Assembly (NCBI GenBank): GCA_907163375.1
Contig: CAJQUW010001043.1
Span: forward strand, 2,340,501-2,404,500
Reading direction: 5' to 3'
DNA: 64,000 nucleotides
DNA from: Prostheceraeus crozeri
Taxonomy: Eukaryota > Platyhelminthes > Polycladida > Euryleptidae
Shown: positions 58,301-64,000 of the stretch, piece after piece
How positions within the stretch are numbered: the first letter of the stretch is position 1
Layout: every line of letters starts with the position of its first letter
Translations under genes and position numbers: made by a program
The notes under the pieces: model-generated
Told to the model about the DNA's origin: nothing
The model's database searches: none
What the model saw: only the letters and a program-made list of their open reading frames with translations

Positions 58301-61300
58301 CGCGATTTCAGCTCGAGTCTTGCCCATTTTTCGGTCATAAATCACATTGAAATATATCTTCCATTGTTTTATATGTCACAGTCAAAAATATTCATGAGAC
58401 GCCCACGACTACTAAAAATAGCGCAACTTATACCCATGTTCATGGGAAAATCCTGGATACTTAAAATAGCCTATTTCTTTTACCCAATACATACATTTGC
58501 TCCCATTCCGTTTATCAGTCATGTCATGGGAAGCCCAAGGCTACTAAAAAAGCTTTACATTATGGTTGATGTGTGTTTCTCCACCTAAGACGTACATCTG
58601 TCTCCATATCGATTAAATCAGTCTTGAAATATCATGCGAATCCCTGGACTGCTAAAAATACAATTACTCGTGAGTCAAGAGAATCTCTTGGAAACTTTGA
58701 GAATAACTTACAAGCAACTAGGACATTGAAGTGCGTCAAAATTGTACCTAGCCATGAGTCGTTTCTTTGTAAATTTGTACCAGTATGACTAACTTTCGTG
58801 AATGAACTTGTATGCCAAAAAAACGACGAATGCCAATAGATATTCGATGCCCGACACGAAGCTAATGTTCCGAAATGATTTATTAACTTTATCTTCATAC
58901 AAAGGAATGCATGGAGCGCGTTTGTGACTGATTTCTTTTTCGAATATGTTTTCTGATGAAGTTGGACAAAATGTTCGTTCGTGACTGTTCGTTCGTGACC
59001 TCACTTCTCGAAACTTATGAACTGCTAGTAATCAAACGTTTCTAGATTTCTTTTCAGCATTTAAGTTGATCAAATAGCATACTAGTCTATTTAATCAGAG
59101 CAAATTTCGTGATGAAGAATCCAGAGCTTTGGAGGTTATTAACGTTTACATTTTTTTCGAAAAAGTCGTGTCGTTCTGTGTTCGTTCGTGACCACTCAAA
59201 CTATTGTATTTTAAACCATCAAACACACATTTTTACATCGTTTTGGCTAGTGTTTCATAAACAGTGAATATTGCAGCCAATTCAAATAAAGTATGATTAT
59301 CACCGGTTCAATAGGTTAGGAATGACAATCAGAAATGTAACAATAAATCCTGCAAAGTTCGTTCGTGACTGCGTGGAATTCCCCAAGCATTTACTAGTGG
59401 ATTAACGTTATAACCTATGTCATTGAAGATACTGAAAATGCCTTTAGTTCTCGATGTGAAGGCCGAAGTATCCGAAGAAATTCTAGCAAACCTGATGAGT
59501 TGAGCAGCAAAGATGTTCAATCCAGTGTTATTGGGCATATTACTTTCGTTAAAATTATATAGCATCACCGAAAAGCTGAACTCATCAACCTTATGGTAGA
59601 CGTCCGTGGTGTTAAGGCCACTACCTTGGATCTTGATCTTAACGTCAAAATAATCCAAGTATTTGTCACTGTTACCACTCCCGCTAGCCAATCGGATGGA
59701 TTTCAGGAAGGACTTTATCGAAGTGCTTGTAATTAGAGATACGAATGTCGTCGACATATCTGGTGCTGCTTGATAGAAGTTTGGCCAAGCCAAATTTCAA
59801 AAATTCAATGCCTACTGATGAATAGCGTCATGTAGGCTTACTACAAGTACTTGTGTATTTTTTCAATAACTACCACATTTCGAATAAAAAATGCAAACAA
59901 GACTCTTCAAATTCAATTCTTAGGAGCATTATGTTCAGTGCGTAAAATAAATCAGCGTTCATACGATTTGAAAGTTCAGTGTCAATTATGATTTCGGTTT
60001 TACATACGTATCAATACAATTGTCACCGCTTCTATACAAATCTATCTCTAATGCAAAATTGCATATCTTATTGCCCTTGACTAGATACATGAGTAATCAG
60101 CCTACAATGCTTTTTCGATCTAAATTTGAAATTGATTTTCTATGTAAGGTACATGTAATGATTCAGAACCTGATGATAGCTTTAAATATAAGGTCGTGAT
60201 ATATAGCTGACAATAGCCCATATTTTTACTTACGATCACCGTACTTGGCTTTCCGAAACTATAAAATTATGTTGAGTCTAAGCATATTCACTTATATACA
60301 CATCAGGTTTACAAAGACTATTTTGACGGATGGTGATGCCGATTGATATTAATTTACTATGCACTGAGCAACATAGTATTCAGCAACATGATTGATTTTC
60401 AGTTGTTTGGCTTTTAGACAAGACTAAAACAATAATTATTTCATAACTTGTGTTACCCTTGAAACAGTCCAAATCATAAAGTTAGTTAAGTAGACCATCC
60501 ACAAGATAGGACACACAAGTAGGACACACAAGAAACGTAGTCAAGCCGTCAAGCTCAAAACCCCTCTCAGGATCAGCTTCAGCAACGTAAGAGGACTGAG
60601 GTCCAATTACGACGACATCAACATCTTCCTGCAAGTAAGTCACCAGATCTTCTGGCCCTGTCGGAAACCAGGTTAGATCCCAGTGTGTCATCAAGCGACG
60701 TTACTCCTGATGGATACATATTTCACCGGATGGATAAAGCACCTTGTCATGGTCTTGGAGTCTATGCCAAGACAAGCCTTCCCTTGAGAAGGCTTTGTAG
60801 CTCAGAGGATCCAAGGCATGAGTATCTTGCCTTCATTGCGCCGCTGCAGAAGACCACTCTTCTTCTATTTTCCTATACCGCTCTCCATCAACTAATGCGG
60901 ATATTTTCAATGTTCTTTCTGACAAGATCGATTCTCTTCTACAAGAGTATCCCAGCGCTGAAGTTGCCGTTTTTGGTGACTTCAACGTGCACAATGTTGA
61001 CTGGCTTGTGCACTCACGCACCACCGATCTCTCCGGTCAGGCAGCCCAGGATTTCGCTGTCTCTCACAACCTTAGTCAAATTGTCACTTGTCCTACCAGA
61101 GTGCCTGACCGAGCTGGGGATACTGGATATCTCCTTGACCTGTTTCTCACCTCAAATCCAACTTGTTTTTCACACAAGGTTACTTCTCCCCTCGGCACGT
61201 CTGATCACTGTGTTATCACAGTTTCTGGCAAACAAGTTTGCTCCACACCGTCTGCACCCTTCCATAGAACAGTTTATCAATTCTCCAAAGCAGACTGGTG

Positions 61301-63903
61301 TGGCTTCCGCACTTTTCTTAGTCAAGTTCAAGCTGAGAATTTGATTCTGAGCGAGAACGTCCACAAGTCGGCGCAAGAACTGACAGAGTGGCTTCAGATA
61401 GGGATGTTGGCCTACATCCCTCACCGTACTTTCCAAATGAGGCCCCACTCACAACCTTGGTTTACACCAGAATGTGCAGCTGCAAGTTGCCAGCGTGACC
61501 ACTTTTTCCATAAGTATAAGCGTGACAGTAGCGCTGGCAATCTTGAATTGTACAAAACCGCACGTAGACATTGCAAGGAAACCATACATCAGGCCAAAAG
61601 CCGTTACGCTTTGTATGTACGGAAATCCATTGCTACCCAAAAGCTTGGCTCTAAGGACTTCTGGAGGATTTACAACAGTGTCACCAATAGGAACAAATCC
61701 TCCATCCCAGCACTCCGTCATGCCGAAGTCAGTACTTCTATGGCGACAACCTCAGCAGACAAAGCCGAGCTTCTTTGCAAAGAGTTTGCGAAGAATTCGT
61801 CATTAGACGATGGAGGTAGAATTCCACCTCCAATTCCCATGCGCACTGATGAGACAGTTAGTCCTCCTTCAGTCACAGTCCGAAACGTCAAAAAGATCAT
61901 CGCCGGTCTCGATAGCTCTAAGTCCAGTGGACCAGACGACATCCCGGTTTCGGTCTTCAAGCATCTCTCACCTGAGCTTTCTCCACTTTTATCTAAACTG
62001 TTCAGTAGATGTGTATCCACCGGTGAGTTTCCCTCTTGTTGGAAAGTAGCTTCCGTGGTTCCAGTTCCAAAGAAAGGTTCTGACTCATCTCTTCCATCTA
62101 GTTACCGTCCTATCAGCCTGCTTCCAATTGCTGGCAAGATTTTTGAAGCAGTGATTAACCAACACATTGTTAACTTCCTTGAAACTCAGAACCTTCTATC
62201 AGAAGAACAGTATGGCTTCAGGCACTCTCGATCAACTGCAGATCTTCTTTCATATGTCACTGAACATGTGAGTCGTGTCCTTGACAGACAAGGTGAGACG
62301 AGATCAGTTGCCTTGGATATTTCCAAGGCATTCGATAAAGTCTGGCATCAGGGACTCCTTATGAAGCTAAAGTCCTATGGAGTTGCTGATCAACTCCACA
62401 AACTTCTTGCTTCTTTCCTTAGTGACCGGCAGATATCTGTCGTCTTAGATGGCCAAAAGTCTTCCACCAAGTTTGTCAATGCAGGAGTTCCTCAAGGGTC
62501 AATTTTGGGACCCACTCTTTTTCTGCTGTACATCAACGACCTCCCAGACTGCCTAGTGAGTAAATTGGTGATGTATGCAGATGACACAACACTCTTCAAT
62601 TCCAATGAGCGACTCGCTATAAATACTCAGCAACGTCAGCAGTTATGCGACGTTCTTAATGAAGACTTACGCAGGGTCTCAGAATGGGGCGCCAATTGGC
62701 TTGTTTCCTTCAATCCTTCAAAAACTCAGAGTATTCTGCACTCACGACTTAAAGGAGATGATGATCATAGCATTAAGATGTCAGATAATAGGATCAGAGA
62801 ACAAGATTCCATCTCCTTCCTTGGATTAGCGGTTACGAAAGACTTGTCATGGAAACCGTACATCCAATCCATTAGCAAGCAGGCAGCTCAACGCATTGGT
62901 AGTCTCTATCGTGCCAGCAGCTATCTTCCACCACAGACTGTCTGCTATCTTTACAAGTCCACTATTCGTCCTCTGATGGAGTATTGTTGTCATCTGTGGG
63001 CAGGCGCCCCACAAACGCATCTTAACCTCCTTGAACGGGTTGAGAAACGTGTCAAGAATCTCATGGATGAAAAACTTGCTCGCAAGTTGCAGCCGCTCTC
63101 CGTCAGACGGGATGTTGCTTCACTCAGTCTCTTCTACAGGTACTATTTCGGTAGAAGCAGCTCTGCAGTAAATGAGTGCGTACCCAAACCTAAGATCTCC
63201 TCCAGAAGCACACGCAGAGCTAATGCACTCACATGCTATAATGTGAGCTTAGAACGCGCACGTACTGTGAGTCGCTCGAAAAGCTTTTTTGTTCGCACGG
63301 CACAGCTTTGGAATCAGCTTCCCCAGACCACTTTCCCTGACCAATACAATCTTGATACTTTCAAGAGGCGTGCGAATAGGTTTCTGATGGGGGCAGCTTA
63401 ATCAGATTATAAGATCTGTTTTTTTTTCTTTTATTTATTTAAAGTAATACAATTTATTAGTTTTTCATTGAGTAACCCCTAGCTTCGTTCATGGTTCATA
63501 GCTGTGCTAGGGGTGAAAATTCAGTAAAAAAAAAATCCGATTCCATGACAGGCTCCAATAGAATCAAATCTTAAAATCCATGTAATTTTTGGTACATCAA
63601 ATTGCATCTTTTGTGATCAAAATGAAAACTACTTACCTCCGTTTCTATCTAAGGTGACCCGTCGACGATTGAGAGGAGGATTGTCATCAGGAACTCCCCA
63701 ATCTTCATCATCACTTTCGGAACTACTTTCATCGAAGTTTCGACCTAGCCGATGATGTAATCGTCGCTTTGCGGTAGTGCTAGATCCAACTTCCTCATTA
63801 TTACCATCATTTGTATTTCCGGCTAACCCCAACCGCCTTTTCACCGGTAATCGACCACCTCTTCCTCGAGGGACGCCTCGAAGCTTGCCTCTGCCTCGAC
63901 CAC
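39995..63903 (-). CDS. RBM26: RBM26/RBM27-like RNA-binding protein, C-terminal six exons
   Basis: Six minus-strand exons with matching phases: 63637-63903, 53366-53550, 52599-53009, 50865-50954, 44369-44464 and 39995-40348. Together they encode an RG-rich and basic segment, a long coiled coil, a C-terminal RRM split over three exons, and an acidic tail. The coiled coil ([23 protein letters not shown]) and the RRM ([41 protein letters not shown]) match RBM26/RBM27, nuclear proteins of RNA surveillance and poly(A) RNA metabolism (swm in flies). The N-terminal PWI-like, CCCH and first RRM parts must lie right of the window. The introns are full of transposons. Some small exons may be missed. Confidence 0.8.
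40349..44368 (-). other. Intron of the RBM26/27-like gene
   Basis: AT-rich. A direct duplication of about 95 bases lies at about 40945-41130. The frames at 42541-42783 and 42985-43479 are open but show no splice sites or known domain. Confidence 0.5.
40944..41131. repeat. Direct duplication, two copies of about 95 bp
   Basis: ACAATAATCTACAGTGACAG starts near 40944 and recurs near 41039 with few differences, running through CATTTTCC(C/A)ATTGTA. One copy has a short deletion. Confidence 0.85.
44369..44464 (-). CDS. RBM26: RBM26/27-like gene, exon encoding the end of the RRM
   Basis: The acceptor GCATTACAG and donor GTATGC bound 32 codons: [19 protein letters not shown] plus a Ser/Thr-rich tail. 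[13 protein letters not shown] is the beta-4 strand region of the RRM. Phase 0 on both sides. Confidence 0.75.
46599..47660 (-). pseudogene. Tc1/mariner transposase, broken
   Basis: Read on the minus strand from 47660. An N-terminal HTH region ([20 protein letters not shown]), then a frame change near 47306, then FTDESRF (first catalytic Asp), and after another frame change near 47090 the block [16 protein letters not shown] (second Asp) and [17 protein letters not shown] (third acid). At least two frameshifts make it inactive. The left outer end (about 46450-46477, CACTAATGCCAAAAATGCG) resembles Tc1 ends; the right end is unclear (perhaps near 47809). Confidence 0.8.
47893..48640. mobile_element. 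Possible non-autonomous element with GGTGTTATGGGCCACC repeats
   Basis: On the left, GAGTTATGGGCCAC and GGTGTTATGGGCCACC lie in tandem (47900-47942). On the right, inverted versions (GGTCCATAGCACC, GGTGGCTCATAACACCCC) lie at about 48588-48632. Target duplications were not found, so the ends are approximate. Confidence 0.4.
49980..50350 (+). mobile_element. Possible LTR-retrotransposon tail (polypurine tract plus LTR), fossil
   Basis: A GC-rich island in AT-rich surroundings. A purine-rich GGCCGGGAGGTG near 50103 is followed by TGTTGACACC, and about 230 bases later by an AATAAA and a TCACA end. This layout suggests the 3' end of an LTR element, truncated at its 5' side. No coding domain supports it. 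Confidence 0.35.
50587..50625. repeat. Short hairpin
   Basis: CAGCAAGCACA pairs with TGTGCTTGCTG, with an inner AGACT-GTA-AGTCT stem and a small bulge between. Total length 39 bases. Confidence 0.5.
50865..50954 (-). CDS. RBM26: RBM26/27-like gene, central RRM exon
   Basis: The acceptor AATATTACAG and donor GTAAGT bound exactly 30 codons: [11 protein letters not shown], then [12 protein letters not shown]. This is the helix-1 end through beta-3 of the RRM (compare QYGEIEDCQI and AIITFKTRAEAE in RBM26). Phase 0 on both sides. It was found by reading the strand, since it is too short to stand out as a frame. Confidence 0.8.
51268..51517. repeat. Fold-back: 49-bp imperfect inverted repeat
   Basis: Arm 51268-51316 (starting CAATAATCGTGCTTCGTGCG) matches the complement of 51469-51517 with about five differences, over a loop of about 150 bases. 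Confidence 0.8.
51651..52543. mobile_element. hAT-type MITE, 877 bp
   Basis: Element 51659-52535. The left end CAGGCTTGCCGTTGGGAT matches the inverted right end CAGGTTTGCCGTTGGGAT. Flanks are CACATTAT (51651-51658) and TACATTAT (52536-52543), an 8-bp duplication with one difference. ATTGGGAT-type repeats fill both subterminal zones. No transposase is encoded. Confidence 0.85.
52599..53009 (-). CDS. RBM26: RBM26/27-like gene, coiled-coil and RRM-start exon
   Basis: The acceptor TTTCTTTTTCAG and donor GTGAGT bound 137 codons in phase 0. The first two thirds is a coiled coil ([15 protein letters not shown] to [12 protein letters not shown]). Then a basic linker with [16 protein letters not shown] leads into the first RRM strand, and AKLLLTHIG begins helix 1. 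Vertebrate RBM26 has the same order: coiled coil, RG-rich linker, RPK.L, RRM. Confidence 0.8.
53010..53365 (-). other. Intron of the RBM26/27-like gene
   Basis: Short AT-rich intron with an (AG)n run at 53312-53330. The donor GTGATT is weaker than usual. Confidence 0.6.
53366..53550 (-). CDS. RBM26: RBM26/27-like gene, exon with Lys/Glu/Gln-rich helix
   Basis: The acceptor TTCCCTCAAAG precedes two bases that complete a split Gly codon, then 61 codons ending [20 protein letters not shown]. The helix continues directly into the next exon's coiled coil. Its phase 1 entry matches the phase 1 exit of the 63637-63903 exon. Confidence 0.75.
53908..54713. mobile_element. MITE with CAGACCTGCCAAC ends (hAT-like), 806 bp
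   Basis: The left CAGACCTGCCAAC and right GTTGGCAGGTCTG are exact inverted repeats. ATCCGGGACA-type repeats lie just inside both ends. An inner piece (about 53955-54065) with repeated GTATAGGACGCA may be part of another element. No clear target duplication was found. Confidence 0.75.
55565..55834. repeat. 135-bp direct duplication, two nearly identical copies
   Basis: CATTTCAAATAATGAATGCC starts at 55565 and again at 55700, and the units match almost completely. The event is recent. Confidence 0.92.
56195..56406 (-). pseudogene. Retroelement-like frame, downstream part beyond the Sola-like insertion
   Basis: About 70 codons ([13 protein letters not shown], then a Tyr/Pro-rich end) on the far side of the 56411-59384 element. 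The frame is in phase with 59385-59793 if the insertion and one target copy are set aside. Confidence 0.5.
56407..59388 (-). mobile_element. Sola-like DNA transposon, 2974 bp, 4-bp duplication
   Basis: Element 56411-59384, with ends GGGCAATTCCACG and (inverted) GGGGAATTCCACG, flanked by AAGC at 56407-56410 and 59385-59388. GTTCGTTCGTGAC-like motifs occur eight times, all in the same orientation: about 56773, 56940, 56963 and 56989 on the left; 58973, 58987, 59180 and 59357 on the right. It encodes a broken protein on the minus strand (57192-58345). A 4-bp duplication and G-rich ends fit Sola transposons; the assignment is tentative. Confidence 0.7.
57192..58345 (-). pseudogene. Putative transposase of the Sola-like element, broken
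   Basis: Three open pieces in shifting frames. The first (58345-57848) has a basic N-terminus with [13 protein letters not shown] and [19 protein letters not shown], then a conserved [20 protein letters not shown] block. The second (57821-57471) has [19 protein letters not shown] followed by LHENF. The third (57401-57192) has VGDMVIASV and a YEVQFL strand. These blocks recur in a large family of unannotated transposon proteins of invertebrates (D..S..CPGKKD; TPHNVC..C..HENF). At least two frameshifts are present and part of the middle may be missing. Confidence 0.6.
59385..59793 (-). pseudogene. Retroelement-like frame, upstream part, interrupted by the Sola-like element
   Basis: Includes [40 protein letters not shown], and [21 protein letters not shown] similar order (D.K..Y.K.DDF.F....F...N.P....YG...SQLIR.AR) is common near the C-terminus of reverse-transcriptase proteins in marine invertebrates. 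The retroelement class is not certain. The start was not located. Confidence 0.5.
60490..63540 (+). mobile_element. LINE of the CR1/Jockey group, 5'-truncated
   Basis: Begins inside an endonuclease region ([12 protein letters not shown] near 60580) and runs through the reverse-transcriptase frame to a 3' end with a hairpin (CCCCTAGC ... GCTAGGGG, about 63476-63514) and AATTCAGTAAAAAAAAAA. It sits in the large intron on the strand opposite to the gene. No target duplication was defined. Confidence 0.85.
60560..63401 (+). pseudogene. LINE endonuclease and reverse transcriptase
   Basis: The endonuclease part (60560-61230) is split over frames by one or two frameshifts; it shows [20 protein letters not shown] and the closing GTSDHC motif. 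The reverse transcriptase is intact in one frame to 63401. Palm blocks are [41 protein letters not shown] (catalytic Asp), [13 protein letters not shown] and MYADDTTL (YADD). The C-terminal region has [12 protein letters not shown]. The frame from 60987 encodes 804 residues. Confidence 0.85.
63637..63903 (-). CDS. RBM26: RBM26/27-like gene, RG-rich and basic exon
   Basis: The acceptor TTTATTCAG and donor GTAAGT bound 267 bases. It encodes [16 protein letters not shown], then VKRRLGLAG, a Ser/Asp-rich patch ([13 protein letters not shown]) and [12 protein letters not shown] repeats suggest RNA binding and arginine methylation. It leaves in phase 1, matching the 53366-53550 exon. Upstream exons lie right of the window. 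Confidence 0.7.
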
Positions 63904-64000
63904 CTGAATAAATGTTTCATGAATTTCAGCTGATCAATAAAATTGGTTCACATTCAGAAAATGAAATCAATACACATTGAAACATATGATATTTATTATA

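Larger units (their letters stand above)
53551..63636 (-). other. 10-kb intron of the RBM26/27-like gene, transposon-filled
   Basis: Contains a MITE (53908-54713), a 135-bp duplication, a Sola-like transposon nested in a retroelement frame, and a LINE. In 54714-55560, 55835-56194 and 59794-60480 I see nothing coding. Confidence 0.6.

Overview
This 64-kb window is AT-rich metazoan DNA. It has spliced genes with GT-AG introns, tRNA-derived SINEs, many DNA-transposon families and a Polinton, and it looks like an invertebrate, probably marine. The species cannot be read from it. Nearly everything is mobile DNA. The one clear host gene is an RBM26/RBM27-like RNA-binding protein gene on the minus strand. 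Its last six recognisable exons run from 63.9 kb down to 40.0 kb, and its introns are packed with transposons.

Region 1 (1 to about 20.7 kb) is a Polinton/Maverick that begins left of the window. Protein-primed DNA polymerase B is on the plus strand. Next come two conserved Polinton proteins (minus), then a plus-strand block with two tandem PC4-like small proteins and a 181-residue protein with the two-repeat layout of TATA-binding protein. A tightly packed minus-strand array follows: membrane and zinc-finger proteins, pX-like basic protein, packaging ATPase, unknown protein, chromodomain integrase, basic core-like protein, major capsid protein and adenain-type protease. A DnaQ-like exonuclease and accessory genes lie beyond 19.1 kb. 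Two younger elements sit inside: a piggyBac-type element (6463-8640, TTAA on both sides, within the protease gene) and a young Ty3/Gypsy retrotransposon (14831-19164, identical 125-bp LTRs, CTATC duplication). The Polinton is a fossil with several breaks. The TBP-like plus PC4-like transcription module is the most interesting thing in the window.

Region 2 (20.7-26.25 kb) holds about 310-bp tandem repeats, a hAT transposase remnant, a degenerate minisatellite, a tRNA-derived SINE and a THAP-domain gene. The likely terminal exon of the THAP gene is embedded in a 100-bp tandem array.

Region 3 (26.25-38.7 kb) has a 5.95-kb hAT element with TIRs and a perfect 8-bp duplication, a piggyBac C-terminal fragment, a 2.28-kb piggyBac whose transposase start carries a perfect 44-bp inverted duplication, and a 1.8-kb palindrome made of two opposed copies of one MITE.

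Region 4 (39.5-63.9 kb) is the RBM26/27-like gene. Its introns contain a broken Tc1/mariner, hAT-type MITEs, a possible LTR-element tail, a 3-kb Sola-like transposon with a 4-bp duplication and eight copies of a 13-bp motif, the retroelement-like frame that transposon interrupts, and a 5'-truncated LINE. All calls come from reading the sequence; no database search was run.
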